DNA of 64,000 nt from Staphylococcus simiae (GCF_002902085.1 NZ_PPQR01000015.1:1-64000); one strand, 5' to 3'. Shown: positions 21,442 through 33,628, counted from the stretch's first letter. Numbers and translations are program-made. Notes: generated from the sequence alone by a model not told the origin.

Positions 21442-22506
21442 CTACTTAAAATAAGATTGCAATTCGCAAAATGCATCATGTATAACTGATTCTTCAATAT
21501 GTTGCACAGCTATATCATTAAATTGTTTAATAAGTACCATTTGTACGCCGTGTTCATCATTCTTTTTATCTCGTAACATATATTGATATAACGTTTCAAA
21601 ATCAAAATCTTTTATCATTGTTAATGGATAACCTAACGCTAAGAAATAATCAGTGTAATGTTTAATATCATGACCAGAATCAAATAACTGATTCGCCACA
21701 ATAAATTGATAAATTATACCAATCATCACTGCATGGCCATGCGGAATTTTATGTTGGTACTCTACTGCATGACCAAACGTATGTCCTAAATTTAAATGTT
21801 TACGTACACCATGTTCTTTTTCATCTGACACTACGATGTTGAGCTTCGTTTTAATACCATTTATTATAAATTGATCTATTCCAGCTAACTGTGATAATGA
21901 CTGTTGTGAATCAAAATGTTGTTCAAGTTGTAATGTAGCTTGTTGACCATTTAGAAGTGCATGTTTATATACTTCGGCATAACCACTCAACACTTCTTCA
22001 TATGGTAAAGTTTGTAAAAAGTTTAAATCATATATAACTGCTGTAGGTCTGTAGAAGGCGCCAATTAAGTTCTTACCTTGTTTAGAGTTGATTCCAACTT
22101 TGCCACCTACGCTTGAGTCATGTGCAAGTATTGTTGTTGGTACTTGAATAAAAGCAACCCCACGAAGTAAAGATGCTGCTACATACCCAGCAAAATCACC
22201 TGTAGCACCTCCACCAATTGCAACAATCGCAGTATTTCTCGTAATACTGTGAGATAAAATAAATTCTAGTGTCTCTTCAAATTGTTTAAATGTTTTTGTT
22301 TGTTCTCCTGCTGGGATAATTACTTTTTGAATATGCTGTAACTTTGATAACTCATTTAATTTATCAGCAAAAAGTTGATTGACGTGTTCATCTACTAAGA
22401 TAAATGTTTGATCATAACTAGACACAAAACGATTTAACTGTTGAATCGCACCATGTTCTACAATAATTGGATAGTTATTTGTAGGATACGTTGTTTGTAA
22501 TTTCAT
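21442..22506 (-). CDS. aroB: 3-dehydroquinate synthase
   Basis: The second shikimate step: NAD- and zinc-dependent cyclisation of DAHP to dehydroquinate. The 354-aa protein shows the nucleotide-binding [19 protein letters not shown], the [15 protein letters not shown] active-site block, the zinc ligands Glu ([11 protein letters not shown]) and His ([12 protein letters not shown]), and [10 protein letters not shown] start at the ATG at 22506, where GAGGT is 6 nt upstream; the ATG two codons earlier is too near. It sits between aroC (upstream, 17-23 bp) and aroA (9 bp). Confidence 0.96.
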   Translation of the reverse strand: MKLQTTYPTNNYPIIVEHGAIQQLNRFVSSYDQTFILVDEHVNQLFADKLNELSKLQHIQKVIIPAGEQTKTFKQFEETLEFILSHSITRNTAIVAIGGGATGDFAGYVAASLLRGVAFIQVPTTILAHDSSVGGKVGINSKQGKNLIGAFYRPTAVIYDLNFLQTLPYEEVLSGYAEVYKHALLNGQQATLQLEQHFDSQQSLSQLAGIDQFIINGIKTKLNIVVSDEKEHGVRKHLNLGHTFGHAVEYQHKIPHGHAVMIGIIYQFIVANQLFDSGHDIKHYTDYFLALGYPLTMIKDFDFETLYQYMLRDKKNDEHGVQMVLIKQFNDIAVQHIEESVIHDAFCELQSYFK

Positions 22507-22529
22507 AGTCATACCTCAATCTTTACAAA

Positions 22530-23696
22530 TTAAAATTCTATATTTAACTGTCTGCGTTCTTTGATTTGTTGTTGTAGTTGATCCATGTGATTAGATTGAA
22601 ATTCTTCTAACAATGCTTTAGCAATTTCAAAGGCAACGACATGTTCACATACGATACTTGCAGCTGGAACGGCACAACTATCAGAACGTTCAATTGTTGC
22701 TTTAAAGTCTTCTTTAGTATTAATGTCTACAGAATTTAGTGGTTTATAAAGTGTAGGTATTGGTTTCATTACGCCATTAACAATAATAGGCATACCATTA
22801 GACATACCACCTTCAAAGCCACCTAAGTGGTTTGACCCTCTATAATAACCAATGTCACTGTTATACAAGATTTCATCTTGAATTTCACTACCTGGTTTTT
22901 CAGCAGCTTTAAAACCTTCTCCAAAGCTAACACCTTTAAAGGCATTAATACTAACAACACCTTGTGCAATTCTGCCATCTAGTTTACGGTCATAATGTAC
23001 ATAACTACCTACACCAATAGGCATATTATCAACGACTACTTGTACAACACCACCGATTGAATCACCATCTTTTTTCGCTTGATCAATTTTATCTCTCATT
23101 GCTTGTGCAATAGTGTCATCAATGACACGCACATCGTTTTGATCTAAATGTGCTTTAAAAGTTTCACTATCATAAAAGTCTTTATCCTTAATACCACCAA
23201 TTTCAACTACACGACTATATACATCAATATTAAGTTGTTCTAACATTAATTTACATAAAGCTCCAACAGCTACTCTAGCAGCTGTTTCTCTTGCAGATGA
23301 ACGTTCTAATACATTTCTTAAATCGCGATGATTATATTTCATTCCTCCGATTAAATCTGCATGTCCTGGGCGTGGTTTCGTAATTGTTCGTTTCATCGCT
23401 TCACGTTCTTCGTCACTAATCGGTGCAACACCCATGATTTTTCTCCAATGTGAAAAGTCATCATTAGTTACTACCATGGTAATTGGGCTACCAAGTGTAT
23501 AACCATTTCTTACGCCTGAGACGATTTCAACCGTATCTTTCTCAATTTGCATACGTCTACCTCGACCATAGCCACCCTGTCTTTTAAACATTTCTTTATT
23601 AATATCCTCAGCTTTAATAGCAAGATTAGCTGGAACACCTTCTATAATTACTGTTAATTGCGGTCCATGTGATTCACCTGAAGTCAGATATCTCAT
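22530..23696 (-). CDS. aroC: Chorismate synthase
   Basis: The last shikimate step: FMNH2-dependent conversion of EPSP to chorismate, feeding aromatic amino acids, folate and menaquinone. The 388-aa enzyme has the signature GESHGPQL at its N-terminus, [24 protein letters not shown], the [12 protein letters not shown] block and C-terminal [12 protein letters not shown]. The start at the ATG at 23696 follows AAAGGAG by 9 nt; a GTG two codons upstream is less suited. First gene of the aroC-aroB-aroA-TPR-ypiB-ypjA run; ndk is upstream with its own terminator. Confidence 0.97.
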   Translation of the reverse strand: MRYLTSGESHGPQLTVIIEGVPANLAIKAEDINKEMFKRQGGYGRGRRMQIEKDTVEIVSGVRNGYTLGSPITMVVTNDDFSHWRKIMGVAPISDEEREAMKRTITKPRPGHADLIGGMKYNHRDLRNVLERSSARETAARVAVGALCKLMLEQLNIDVYSRVVEIGGIKDKDFYDSETFKAHLDQNDVRVIDDTIAQAMRDKIDQAKKDGDSIGGVVQVVVDNMPIGVGSYVHYDRKLDGRIAQGVVSINAFKGVSFGEGFKAAEKPGSEIQDEILYNSDIGYYRGSNHLGGFEGGMSNGMPIIVNGVMKPIPTLYKPLNSVDINTKEDFKATIERSDSCAVPAASIVCEHVVAFEIAKALLEEFQSNHMDQLQQQIKERRQLNIEF

Positions 23697-23909
23697 ATAC
23701 ACTCGCTCCTTTCTACAATTCCACGGTTTCTATACAATATGTTGTTAATATTATCATATTCACAGTATTTTCATAACTGTTTGCAATTCAACCATGATAT
23801 TAACAATTTGTGTTGGTTCTAATATCAGAATTATCTAAATTTTGAATAGTTATTACAATTATAATATAAATATTGCTTTGAACATATATCGTTTTTTATT
23901 TATGCATAG

Positions 23910-23949
23910 AAAAAAGTTGAGACAAACTAATCATTTATCTCAACTTTTG
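23910..23949 (-). terminator. Terminator after ndk
   Basis: AAAAGTTGAGATAAATGA pairs with its TTGTCTCAACTTTT partner, followed by T residues on the - strand, directly past the ndk stop. Confidence 0.88.
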
Positions 23950-23972
23950 CATTATGTTATTTTAAATTTTAT

Positions 23973-24422
23973 TTATTCATATAACCAAGTATCTCTTGGT
24001 GAATCGTAACTAGTGATTTCTTCTTCGTTAAACCATAAACTAATTTCTCGTTGAGCTGATTCAACTGAATCAGAGCCATGAATAATGTTTCTACCTACCG
24101 TTAATCCATAATCTCCTCTAATTGAACCTGGAGCCGCTTCTGAAGGATTAGTACTACCAATAATATGACGAGATACTGCGACAGCATCTTCCCCTTCAAC
24201 TACCATGGCAAATACTGGTGCTGATGTTATAAAAGAAACTAAATCATTATAAAATGGTTTGTTTTTATGTTCGCCATAATGCGTTTCTGCTAATGACATA
24301 GGTACTTGCATTAATTTACCGCCTACTAATTTAAGTCCCTTTCTTTCGATTCTAGATAACACTTCACCAATCATGTTTCGTTGTACTGCATCTGGTTTAA
24401 TCATTAAAAATGTGCGTTCCAC
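23973..24422 (-). CDS. ndk: Nucleoside diphosphate kinase
   Basis: Exchanges the terminal phosphate among NTPs and NDPs through a phosphohistidine. The 149-aa protein starts with the standard [16 protein letters not shown] and has the active-site [12 protein letters not shown] with His115. Its length is normal. A ribosome site GGGGG lies upstream. It forms its own unit between hepT (100 bp upstream) and aroC, ending in a strong terminator. Confidence 0.97.
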   Translation of the reverse strand: MERTFLMIKPDAVQRNMIGEVLSRIERKGLKLVGGKLMQVPMSLAETHYGEHKNKPFYNDLVSFITSAPVFAMVVEGEDAVAVSRHIIGSTNPSEAAPGSIRGDYGLTVGRNIIHGSDSVESAQREISLWFNEEEITSYDSPRDTWLYE

Positions 24423-24522
24423 TTTATGTATCCCCCTGTGTTTAAATAATAATAGCGATTTATGTATATTACTATTCTATAGTACCAGGTTAGTAAAGCG
24501 CTTTCAACAATTTTCACGTGAC

Positions 24523-25482
24523 TTACGTATTTCTAGACCCCATTTTTTTAGTTAATGATTTCAGTAAAGATTTACCTTGTGAATCTGGAAGTTCATCAAT
24601 TAAATTTAATGCTTTTGTTAAGTATTTACTACTTACCTCTTTTGCTTCATTGATGCTATCAGATTGACGAATAATTTGAACGCAATCTTTAAATTGTTTA
24701 ACATCACTCGTTGGCGTTAATTGCTCAATTTTTTCTTTGAATGCAACATTTTTACGCATCTCTAGTAATACAGGTAATGTAATATGACCATTCATTAAGT
24801 CACTACCGACTGGCTTACCTAATTTCTTTTCGGTACTTGTAAAATCAAGTACATCATCAATGATTTGATAACTCATACCAATGTAATGACCAATTAATTT
24901 CAATTTACGCACAGTTTCTACATCTGATTGAGACGTTATCGCCCCAACTTCTGTTGATAATTGAATTAATAATGCTGTCTTACGATTAATTCTTCTTAAA
25001 TAATTAGTAATCGTTTGATGGTGATTAAATTGATCTTGAAATTGAAATAACTCACCACGACAAACATTGACGATAGATTGTGAAATTAATTGATGCACAC
25101 GATTATCTTTAACTGCCATTAAATGTTCTAAACCTAAAGCTAACAGAAAATTCCCTGTTAAAATAGCTGTTGTTTGATCCCATTTTTTAGAGATAGTTAA
25201 CTTACCACGACGTTTATCACTTTTATCGATGACATCATCATGAACTAAAGTTGCCATGTGTATCAATTCTAAAGCCACTGCAACTTGATACGTTTCTTCA
25301 GATGTTTCTTGATCTTTACCAAATTGACTACTCAATATCACAAATGCTGGTCTCACACGTTTACCACCAGATGATAACAAATGTAAAGAAGATTGTTGTA
25401 AAACTTGGTCTTTACTTTTAATTGCCGCTTCAAGACGCTTTTCTACTTTTTTTATTTCATTATTCATGTTTAACTTTGCCAC
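24523..25482 (-). CDS. hepT: Heptaprenyl diphosphate synthase component II (HepT/GerCC)
   Basis: The catalytic subunit of the two-part long-chain prenyl diphosphate synthase that makes the menaquinone side chain. The 319-aa protein has both aspartate-rich motifs: DDVID at 82-86 followed by KRR, and DDVLDF further on, with the GGKRVRP substrate block near residue 40. I start at GTG 25482, because AGGTGA lies 5 nt upstream and the product then matches the family length; an upstream frame start at 25542 would lie well inside menG. The gene begins 1 nt after the menG stop, in the order hepS1-menG-hepT. Confidence 0.95.
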   Translation of the reverse strand: MAKLNMNNEIKKVEKRLEAAIKSKDQVLQQSSLHLLSSGGKRVRPAFVILSSQFGKDQETSEETYQVAVALELIHMATLVHDDVIDKSDKRRGKLTISKKWDQTTAILTGNFLLALGLEHLMAVKDNRVHQLISQSIVNVCRGELFQFQDQFNHHQTITNYLRRINRKTALLIQLSTEVGAITSQSDVETVRKLKLIGHYIGMSYQIIDDVLDFTSTEKKLGKPVGSDLMNGHITLPVLLEMRKNVAFKEKIEQLTPTSDVKQFKDCVQIIRQSDSINEAKEVSSKYLTKALNLIDELPDSQGKSLLKSLTKKMGSRNT

Positions 25483-25483
25483 G

Positions 25484-26209
25484 TTAATCACCTTTGGTAG
25501 TATCTTTTTCTTTATAGCCAAGGTGCATTGCAGCAACGCCACCTGTAAAGCTACGAACTTTTATATTTGTAAAACCAGCTTGCTCAAACATTCTCTTTAA
25601 TTGTTCTTTACCTGGAAAATTAAATGTTGATTGTTGTAACCATTCATATTCATCTTTTGATTTAGCAAATAGTTTTCCGAAAACTGGCATCACAAATTTA
25701 AAATATAGTGCATACACTTGTTTAAAAACTGGTAAAGTAGGTTGGCTAGTCTCAAGACAAACTACCATCCCCCCTGGTTTCAAGACACGATTCATTTCTT
25801 TTAATGCAACTAAGTATTCTGGTACGTTACGTAAACCAAAACCGATTGTTACATAATCAAATGAGTTATCTTCAAAAGGTAAGTCCATGGCATCACCGTG
25901 TACTAATTTGACATTTTCCATATCTGCAGTTTTTTCTTTACCAACAGCCAACATATTTTCACTAAAATCTAATCCTGTGACTTCTCCAAAAGGACCAACT
26001 GCTTTACTTAGGGCAATTGTCCAGTCAGCAGTACCACAGCAAACATCTAATGCTGATGCACCTTTTTGAACATTCATTTCTTTCATGACGCGTTTTCTCC
26101 ACACTTTGTGTTGTTCAAAGCTAATAATATTGTTTAATCGATCATATTTATTAGAAATATTTTGAAATACGCGATGTACTTGTTCTTTATTTGCTTTATT
26201 GTCAGCCAT
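25484..26209 (-). CDS. menG: Demethylmenaquinone methyltransferase (MenG/UbiE)
   Basis: SAM-dependent C-methylation of demethylmenaquinone, the last step in menaquinone synthesis. The 241-aa class I methyltransferase has the SAM-binding [51 protein letters not shown] and the UbiE signature [18 protein letters not shown]. It sits between the two heptaprenyl diphosphate synthase subunits, separated by 2 nt from hepS1 and 1 nt from hepT, so the three are surely one operon. Confidence 0.96.
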   Translation of the reverse strand: MADNKANKEQVHRVFQNISNKYDRLNNIISFEQHKVWRKRVMKEMNVQKGASALDVCCGTADWTIALSKAVGPFGEVTGLDFSENMLAVGKEKTADMENVKLVHGDAMDLPFEDNSFDYVTIGFGLRNVPEYLVALKEMNRVLKPGGMVVCLETSQPTLPVFKQVYALYFKFVMPVFGKLFAKSKDEYEWLQQSTFNFPGKEQLKRMFEQAGFTNIKVRSFTGGVAAMHLGYKEKDTTKGD

Positions 26210-26211
26210 GC

Positions 26212-26784
26212 TTAATTACCTCTACTTTTCAAATAACTTTTTTGGATGGTGCTCAAGTATTCCTTAACTTCACTTTGTTTATATTCTTTGAAGTATGATG
26301 GATAGTAATCTGACATATCTTCAAACAAATAGTTATAGATTGTTGTTTCATCTTCAATAATACCAAAATGGCTAATTGTTATATAAGGAAATACTGTTTC
26401 TATCTTAATAATTGCTTGCATGATTTCTTCACGATTTAATACTTGTTGATGTAGTGATGATTTTAATTCATTTACTTCTACTATAGCCTTACTAATTTTA
26501 TATTGAAAATTAGAGTCATCTATTTCTGCCAGTAGCGTATAAAAATGGGCACTAATTAAATCCCCTATCAAAATAGAATGTTTGGATAGTTGATTATAAG
26601 TTACATCGTCAAGATGTCTCATTGAAGTGTCAATTGTGAGGCATGCTAATTTTGCAACGTCTGGGATGTCATAGTTATCTAATAATTGACCTAAACGTTG
26701 ATTCATACGTATCGGTTCATAATCAGTTACACCCTTCAAACGTTCTTCTATTTGCTTGTCTAATTTGCTGATAGTTGTTTCCAT
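26212..26784 (-). CDS. hepS: Heptaprenyl diphosphate synthase component I (HepS/GerCA)
   Basis: The small regulatory subunit of heptaprenyl diphosphate synthase; it pairs with HepT and sets product chain length. The 190-aa protein is all-helical and lacks the aspartate-rich motifs, as expected for component I. It was identified by position directly before menG and hepT and by the family segment [21 protein letters not shown]. The gene begins the operon; a 650-bp gap lies upstream. Confidence 0.88.
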   Translation of the reverse strand: METTISKLDKQIEERLKGVTDYEPIRMNQRLGQLLDNYDIPDVAKLACLTIDTSMRHLDDVTYNQLSKHSILIGDLISAHFYTLLAEIDDSNFQYKISKAIVEVNELKSSLHQQVLNREEIMQAIIKIETVFPYITISHFGIIEDETTIYNYLFEDMSDYYPSYFKEYKQSEVKEYLSTIQKSYLKSRGN

Positions 26785-27106
26785 GTCTACACCTCACGTT
26801 ATTATCACTATTCATATTAACATTATATGTCACAAATTAAAATATTTTGAAACATATATATTACTTAATATTTTCATGAAAATAAATGCCATTTCCTTTT
26901 GCAATAGATTGTTATTTCGTTTTCAAATCATTTTATATTTTTTGTGATAATGATTACGCTAAAAATAAATTACGCTTAAATTATAGCATTCATTCATGAT
27001 CTAATTGCTGTGGAAGCTCAATATATTGATGGTATTGAGACAGATATCACTATTAGCAGCTTTTATGTCGCAGCCCCATCGCTCCAGTATGACTGACTAA
27101 AATGAT

Positions 27107-27270
27107 GGGAGTGGGGCAGAAATAATTATTTCAAAACAAATTATTTCGTAGGCCCACCCCGGCAAGACTGACTAGGTTTGTAAAATGTTGATATATTAGC
27201 ATTTTACAAACCAGACAGTTACTGCCAAATACTTAATTTTAAGTGTAAAATGCTTTTTGGCCCACTCCCA
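27107..27270. repeat. Dispersed intergenic repeat (family A), copy 4
   Basis: A well-preserved copy: GGGAGTGGGGCAGAAATAA, hairpin AAATTATTTCGTAGGCCC, CACCCCGGCAAGACTGACTAGG, hairpin TTTGTAAAATG.../...CATTTTACAAACC, CAGACAGTTACTGCC and end GGCCCACTCCC. The outer ends pair (GGGAGTGGGGC with GGCCCACTCCC). It lies between hepS1 and hup; the rest of that gap (26785-27106, 27271-27398) shows no frame or other structure. Confidence 0.85.
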
Positions 27271-27398
27271 TTCAAAAAGTTACGGCCAAATACCACAAAT
27301 TTATTATAGATTTTTTATCTTGGTCTCTTCTGTCTATTGGATAAACAAATGGCTATATCTAAATCGTATTCTGTGAATATCTAAGTTTATAGCCAAAA

Positions 27399-27426
27399 TA
27401 AAAAGCCCTTTAACAAGGGCTTTTTT
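27399..27426 (-). terminator. Terminator after hup
   Basis: AAAAAGCCCTTGTTAAAGGGCTTTTT on the - strand: a compact GC stem (GCCCTT / AAGGGC) with a T run, a few bases past the hup stop. Confidence 0.93.
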
Positions 27427-27434
27427 AAGTAAAA

Positions 27435-27707
27435 TTATTTTACAGCATCTTTTAATGCTTTACCAGCTTTGAATGCTGGAACTTTACTTGCTGGGATATC
27501 AATTTCTTTACCAGTTTGAGGGTTACGACCTTTACGAGCAGCACGCTCACGTACCTCAAAGTTACCGAAACCAATTAATTGTACTTTTTCACCTTTAGCA
27601 AGTGAGTTTTGGATTGATTCGAATACAGCGTCTACTGCTGAACCAGCTTCTTTTTTAGTTAAATCAGCTTGTTCTGCTACTGCATTGATTAAATCTGTTT
27701 TGTTCAT
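27435..27707 (-). CDS. hup: DNA-binding protein HU
   Basis: The nucleoid-associated histone-like protein HU; it binds and bends DNA as a homodimer. The 90-aa product shows the HU signature [21 protein letters not shown] (DNA-embracing arm) and the C-terminal [15 protein letters not shown] very good ribosome site, AGGAGGTG, lies 8 nt before the ATG, consistent with high expression. Single-gene unit between gpsA and the hepS1 operon. Confidence 0.97.
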
Positions 27708-27874
27708 TAGACATACACCTCCTGAGGTTTAATAATGATATTATATCATTATGCTAAAACTTTAACACATGCCTTGTATAAATCGCAATCATTTATATAG
27801 CAAAAACGTTGAATTTAAGCCATTTCTATTCATAAATTGTTATAAAAAGGAAAATATGTGTAATAATTCCCTTT

Positions 27875-28873
27875 TTATTCAGCTTTTTTGTCGCGCTCCA
27901 TTAACTCTTTAACACACTCTTTAACAGAAATATTTTCAAATAGGACGCGATATAATGCGTTTGTGATTGGCATATCGACATGCTGTTCCTTTGCTAAATG
28001 ATATACAGAATTGGTTGTATATACACCTTCAACGACCATATTCATTTCTGCTAATGCTTGTTCCATTGATTCACCTTGACCTAATTTATATCCTAAAGTA
28101 TAGTTTCTTGAATGTGTTGAAGTACAAGTAACAATCAAATCACCTATACCGCCTAAACCAAGAAAAGTCATAGGATCTGCACCTAATTTTTCACCTAAAC
28201 GACTGATTTCAGCCAATCCACGTGTCATTAATGCTGCTTTAGCATTATCTCCGAAACCAATACCTGCAACAATACCACTCGCTACCGCAATGATATTTTT
28301 CAAAGCACCACCTAATTCAACGCCCACTAAATCATTATTAGTATAGACTCTTAAATAATCATTCATGAATAAGTCTTGAATAAGATGACTGATTTGTTCA
28401 TCTTTTGAAGATGCAGCTACAGTTGTTGGTTGCTTAACAACGACTTCTTCAGCATGGCTTGGTCCTGATAATACTCCAATGCCTCCATTATGTTCTGGAG
28501 ATACTGAATCTTCTATCATTTCAGACACACGTTTAAATGTTTCATTTTCAATGCCTTTAGCGACGTGAATAAATGTCTTTTTAGAAGTTAATTTACTATC
28601 AATTAAAGTCGTAACTTCTCTCATTGCTTTTGTTGGTAAGGCCATTAAATAAATATCGGCAAACTGAATGGCTTGATCCATATCTGTAGTAGCCGTAATT
28701 GCATGATTCAACTTAGCATATTTTAAGTACTTCTTATTCATATGATGTAAATTTAATTCATCAACACTTTGTTGATTTTTACCCCACATCAATACATCAT
28801 GACCATTTTCAGCCAACACATTTGCTAAGGCTGTACCGAAGCTTCCCATACCAAATACTGTTACTTTAGTCAT
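27875..28873 (-). CDS. gpsA: Glycerol-3-phosphate dehydrogenase [NAD(P)+]
   Basis: Reduces dihydroxyacetone phosphate to sn-glycerol-3-phosphate for phospholipid and teichoic acid synthesis. The 332-aa enzyme has the N-terminal Rossmann motif [13 protein letters not shown], the AKGIE and GPSHAEEV blocks, catalytic-lysine region [13 protein letters not shown], and [16 protein letters not shown]. It follows der after 17 bp; the pair der-gpsA is likely one transcript, perhaps running from rpsA. Confidence 0.97.
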   Translation of the reverse strand: MTKVTVFGMGSFGTALANVLAENGHDVLMWGKNQQSVDELNLHHMNKKYLKYAKLNHAITATTDMDQAIQFADIYLMALPTKAMREVTTLIDSKLTSKKTFIHVAKGIENETFKRVSEMIEDSVSPEHNGGIGVLSGPSHAEEVVVKQPTTVAASSKDEQISHLIQDLFMNDYLRVYTNNDLVGVELGGALKNIIAVASGIVAGIGFGDNAKAALMTRGLAEISRLGEKLGADPMTFLGLGGIGDLIVTCTSTHSRNYTLGYKLGQGESMEQALAEMNMVVEGVYTTNSVYHLAKEQHVDMPITNALYRVLFENISVKECVKELMERDKKAE

Positions 28874-28890
28874 TATTCTACCCCCGTTTA

Positions 28891-30201
28891 CTAGTTTCTT
28901 TTTCTTGCAATTAAATGAATTGGTGTTCCTTCAAAACCAAATGCTGCTCTGATTTGATTTTCCAAATAACGTTTATATGAAAAATGCATTAATTCTACAT
29001 CATTCACAAAAATCACAAATGTAGGTGGTTCTATCGCAACTTGTGTAGCATAGAAAACATTTAATCGTCTTCCTTTATCTGTTGGTGTAGGGTTCATTGA
29101 AATAGCATCTGTGATGACTTCATTTAAAGTTGAACTTTGAACACGTTTTTTATGATTTTCACTTGCCTCATTAATATAAGGGAATAATGTTCTTAATCTA
29201 GTACCCTCTTTAGCAGAAACAAATGCAATTTGCGCATAATCTAAAAATTGGAATTCTTTGCGAACTTCATCTTCAAACTTTTTCATTGTTTTACTATCTT
29301 TTTCGACTGTATCCCACTTATTAACTACAATTACAACTGCCTTACCTTGCTCATGTGCATAACCTGCAACACGTTTATCTTGTTCAATGATACCTTGCTC
29401 AGCATCAATAACTACTAATACAACATTTGAGCGTTCAATAGCTTTTAAAGCACGTAATACTGAATATTTTTCAGTAGATTCATAAACTTTACCTTTTTTA
29501 CGCATACCAGCTGTATCAATTAGTACATAGTCTTGGCCATCATATGAATACTCAGTATCGACAGCATCTCTTGTAGTGCCTGCTACATTTGACACAATGA
29601 CTCTTTCTTCGCCTAATATAGCATTAACTAAGCTAGATTTCCCAACGTTAGGTCGACCAATGATTGATAATCTTATTGTGTCATCATCGTAAGGATCTTC
29701 TTGCTCTTCACCAAAATGTTCCACAACGGCATCTAATAAATCTCCAAGACCCAAACCATGTGAACCTGAAATTGGATATGGTTCTCCAAAGCCTAATGAA
29801 TAAAAATCATAAATATCATTACGCATTTCCATATTATCTACTTTATTTACAGCTAAGACGACAGGCTTTTTAGATTTGTATAAAATTTGAGCAACCATTT
29901 CATCACTTTGTGTTAAACCTTCACGCACATTCACCATAAATATAATGACATCAGCCTCTTCGATTGCTATTTCAGCTTGAGCTCTAATTTGGGTTTGAAA
30001 AGGCGCGTCACCAATTTCTATACCGCCTGTATCTATAATATTAAATTCATGTGTTAACCATTCACCAGATGAGTAAATACGGTCTCTTGTGACACCTGGT
30101 GTATCTTCAACAATTGAAACACGTTCTCCAACTACTCTATTAAAAATGGTAGATTTTCCAACATTAGGTTTACCTACAATTGCTACTACAGGTTTAGTCA
30201 T
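28891..30201 (-). CDS. der: Ribosome-assembly GTPase Der (EngA)
   Basis: An essential GTPase for maturation of the 50S subunit. The 436-aa protein has two tandem G domains, each complete: G1 GKPNVGKST and NKVD in the first, G1 [18 protein letters not shown] and NKWD in the second. A C-terminal KH-like domain (about 350-436) ends in the basic HLIARKRN. Ribosome site GAGAGGAAG lies upstream. It sits 150 bp downstream of rpsA, with a terminator in between. Confidence 0.97.
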   Translation of the reverse strand: MTKPVVAIVGKPNVGKSTIFNRVVGERVSIVEDTPGVTRDRIYSSGEWLTHEFNIIDTGGIEIGDAPFQTQIRAQAEIAIEEADVIIFMVNVREGLTQSDEMVAQILYKSKKPVVLAVNKVDNMEMRNDIYDFYSLGFGEPYPISGSHGLGLGDLLDAVVEHFGEEQEDPYDDDTIRLSIIGRPNVGKSSLVNAILGEERVIVSNVAGTTRDAVDTEYSYDGQDYVLIDTAGMRKKGKVYESTEKYSVLRALKAIERSNVVLVVIDAEQGIIEQDKRVAGYAHEQGKAVVIVVNKWDTVEKDSKTMKKFEDEVRKEFQFLDYAQIAFVSAKEGTRLRTLFPYINEASENHKKRVQSSTLNEVITDAISMNPTPTDKGRRLNVFYATQVAIEPPTFVIFVNDVELMHFSYKRYLENQIRAAFGFEGTPIHLIARKRN

Positions 30202-30291
30202 AAACTAACTTCCTCTCTTTCTTATATCTTTTTAATTTTATCACATGACCGTTGTTAATCAAACTGTGTATATCATTAAACAGATCTTTGC

Positions 30292-30330
30292 AAAAAAATA
30301 CTCCGCACGTATATTTTACGCACGGAGTAT
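30292..30330 (-). terminator. Terminator after rpsA
   Basis: AATACTCCGTGCGTAAAA pairs with TACGTGCGGAGTATT, followed by TTTTT on the - strand, 18 bp past the rpsA stop. Confidence 0.9.
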
Positions 30331-30347
30331 TAAATTCATCTTAAATA

Positions 30348-31523
30348 TTATAATTTAAGGTTTTTAAGTTTGTCTCCAAACATATCACCAATAGTTGGAT
30401 TATCTTCATCTTCATTATCTAAATATGCTTGAGTTGTTGAAGGATCGCTTTCGATGACATCTTCATTTGGTAACGTAGCTTTGATTGATAATGATACGCG
30501 TTCATTTTCTTCATCAATACCAAGAATTTTAACGCTAACTTGTTGTCCTGGTTCTAATACTTCACTAGGTGCACCGATATGTTTATGTGCAATTTCAGAA
30601 ATATGCACTAAACCTTGAACGCCTGGTGCAATTTCAACAAAGGCACCAAAATTAGCAAGTCTTACAACTACACCTTCAATAACATCATCTTCGTGGAATT
30701 GTCCTTTGATATTATCAAATGGCGTTGGTAAAGTATCTTTGATTGATAATGATACACGTTCAGTATCTTTATCAATAGATTTAATTTTAACTTTGACTTC
30801 TTGGCCAACGGATACAACTTCTTCTGGTGATTTAACATGTTCATGAGATAATTCTGAAACATGTACTAAACCATCAACGCCGCCTATATCAATGAAAGCA
30901 CCAAATTGTGTTAAACGAGCAACTTTACCATCAATAACATCGCCTTCATTTAATGAATCTAATAATTCAGCTTTCTTAGCTTCATTTTCAATTTGTTCTA
31001 CTGCTTTACGGCTTAAAATGACTCTATTATTTGCTGGGTCCAACTCTTCTACTTTAAGACGAATAGTTTGTCCATCAAATACAGAGAAATCTTCAATGAA
31101 GTCTGTAGAGATTAATGATGCTGGAACAAAACCTCTTTGACCGACGTCTACAACTAAGCCACCTTTAACAACTTCAGTAACAGCAGCCTCAATAATTTCA
31201 TCATTATCTAATTTTTGTTGTAAGTACTCGTAAGACTTTTCTGTTTCTAATTGTCTGCGAGATAAAATGTAAGCACCAGAATCATTTTCTTCATCAAACT
31301 CTATTTTAGTGACATACGCTTCTATTTCGTCACCTTCTTTAACAACCTCATTGGGGCTGTCAATATGATGTGTTGAAAGTTGACTTATTGGTATAATACC
31401 ATTAAATTTGCCACCGTTAATGTGAACAACAACTTGTTTATCTTCAACTTGTTGCACTTCACCAGTAACTTTGTCACCTTCCTTAATATCATTAATCATT
31501 GATTCATTGAATTCTTCAGTCAT
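30348..31523 (-). CDS. rpsA: S1-domain protein RpsA-like (30S ribosomal protein S1 homologue)
   Basis: A 391-aa protein with four S1 RNA-binding domains (starting about residues 15, 100, 185 and 270). The last two are most typical (IDGKVARLTQFGAFIDIG and IEGVVVRLANFGAFVEI). Firmicute S1 homologues have four domains rather than the six of E. coli and may not bind the ribosome as stably, so the annotation as ribosomal S1 is by family. I start at the ATG at 31523 (AGGAGG 8 nt upstream) rather than an ORF start seven codons earlier that overlaps this site. The acidic C-terminus is family-typical. Confidence 0.94.
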   Translation of the reverse strand: MTEEFNESMINDIKEGDKVTGEVQQVEDKQVVVHINGGKFNGIIPISQLSTHHIDSPNEVVKEGDEIEAYVTKIEFDEENDSGAYILSRRQLETEKSYEYLQQKLDNDEIIEAAVTEVVKGGLVVDVGQRGFVPASLISTDFIEDFSVFDGQTIRLKVEELDPANNRVILSRKAVEQIENEAKKAELLDSLNEGDVIDGKVARLTQFGAFIDIGGVDGLVHVSELSHEHVKSPEEVVSVGQEVKVKIKSIDKDTERVSLSIKDTLPTPFDNIKGQFHEDDVIEGVVVRLANFGAFVEIAPGVQGLVHISEIAHKHIGAPSEVLEPGQQVSVKILGIDEENERVSLSIKATLPNEDVIESDPSTTQAYLDNEDEDNPTIGDMFGDKLKNLKL

Positions 31524-31815
31524 CTTGATTGCCTCCTTATACACTACATAATTATAACATCTTATAAACTGACAGAATTGTCAAGAAATTCTATCTACAT
31601 TAGCGTTATCAATTTCACAATGTCCATAAATATGTCACCTAATTACCATCATATTGTTAATGTCCATGATCCATTTGAAATTAATGTTGTAATAAATAGT
31701 CAACTTTATACATTTTCTGTATAAAGTTTGTCTAAAAGTTTTAATTGTTGTATTAAGATGTTACGTATTTATCGTTACAAATACTATTATAGTAAAAATT
31801 TATACTTTTATAAAA
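31524..31815. other. Intergenic region upstream of rpsA
   Basis: About 290 bp of AT-rich sequence between rpsA and the cmk terminator. It should hold the rpsA promoter and leader. It includes a TATACATTTTCTGTATAAAG hairpin-like segment near 31706. No reading frame or dispersed repeat was recognised. Confidence 0.4.
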
Positions 31816-31880
31816 CAAAAAGCCATGAGATGAATAAAAATTAATAAGTTATTCTTATAACCTATTGATATCTCATGACT
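31816..31880 (-). terminator. Terminator after cmk
   Basis: AAGTCATGAGATATCAATAGG...ATCTCATGGCTTTTTG on the - strand: stem GTCATGAGAT / ATCTCATGGC with a long internal second stem (ATAAGTTATTCTTAT), ending in a short T run. Confidence 0.75.
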
Positions 31881-31913
31881 TAATTTTCCAATATCGTCTA
31901 ATTGTATATTGCT

Positions 31914-32579
<666 letters not shown>

Positions 32580-32651
32580 CTATTTCCCTTCCTTGTTGTT
32601 TTATGAATAATATTTTATCATAATTAAGTAAATGAAATAAGGAGGAAACCT

Positions 32652-33620
32652 ATGAAACATCTACTTGTTATTCATACAGGTGGCACAATCAGTATGTCAC
32701 AAGATCAATCAAATAAAGTTGTAACGAATGATATTAACCCAATATCTTTACATGAAGATATCATTAAACAATATGCTCAAGTAGACGAATTGAGTCCCTT
32801 TAATATTCCTTCCCCCCATATGACTATTAACCATGTAAATGACTTAAAAGACATTATTTTACAATATGCTAATACCAAACAATATGACGGTTTTGTGATT
32901 ACTCATGGTACTGACACATTAGAAGAAACGGCTTATTTATTAGATTTATTAATAGATATTCATTCACCTATTGTTATCACAGGTGCTATGCGTTCGTCTA
33001 ATGAAATTGGTGCAGATGGTTTATATAATTATATTTCAGCAATTCGTGTTGCTTCTGATGATAAAGCACAAAATAAAGGTGTGATGGTAGTATTTAATGA
33101 TGAAATACATACCGCTCGAAATGTGACTAAAACTCATACATCAAATACTAATACATTCCAAAGTCCTAACCATGGACCACTGGGCGTATTAACTAAAGAT
33201 CGTGTCCAATTTCATCATTCACCATATCTTGAAGCATCTTACCCTAATATAAATGACAGTTTAAATATCCCTTTAGTTAAAGCTTATATGGGATTATCGA
33301 GTGATATTTTTGACTTTTATAGTACTCAAGGCGTTGATGGTATTATTATTGAAGCTTTAGGACAAGGTAATTTACCTCCTAGTTGTTTAAAAGGACTGAC
33401 ACAGCTTATACAACAAAAAGTACCAATAGTCTTAGTATCTAGATCCTTTAATGGTATTGTAAGTCCATTATATGCTTATGAAGGTGGTGGCTATCAATTA
33501 GCCCAACAAGGCCTAATATTTTCCAATGGTTTAAATGGACCAAAAGCAAGATTAAAATTATTAGTCAGTATTAGTAATGGCCTTAACTATCAACAAATTA
33601 AAACATATTTCGAATCATAA
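32652..33620 (+). CDS. ansA: L-asparaginase, type I (cytoplasmic)
   Basis: Hydrolyses asparagine to aspartate and ammonia. The 322-aa protein begins MKHLLVIHTGGTIS with the first nucleophile Thr12, and has the second catalytic block THGTDTLEETA. It has no signal peptide, so it is the cytoplasmic type. AAGGAGG lies before the ATG. It is transcribed divergently from cmk and convergently with ypdA, with a repeat cluster and shared hairpin between. Confidence 0.94.
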   Translation: MKHLLVIHTGGTISMSQDQSNKVVTNDINPISLHEDIIKQYAQVDELSPFNIPSPHMTINHVNDLKDIILQYANTKQYDGFVITHGTDTLEETAYLLDLLIDIHSPIVITGAMRSSNEIGADGLYNYISAIRVASDDKAQNKGVMVVFNDEIHTARNVTKTHTSNTNTFQSPNHGPLGVLTKDRVQFHHSPYLEASYPNINDSLNIPLVKAYMGLSSDIFDFYSTQGVDGIIIEALGQGNLPPSCLKGLTQLIQQKVPIVLVSRSFNGIVSPLYAYEGGGYQLAQQGLIFSNGLNGPKARLKLLVSISNGLNYQQIKTYFES

Positions 33621-33628
33621 TCAAAAAT

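Noticed and set aside
26756-26947. A 63-codon + strand frame overlapping the hepS1 start
   Set aside because: Hydrophobic AT-rich chance frame without a ribosome site, starting inside hepS1.
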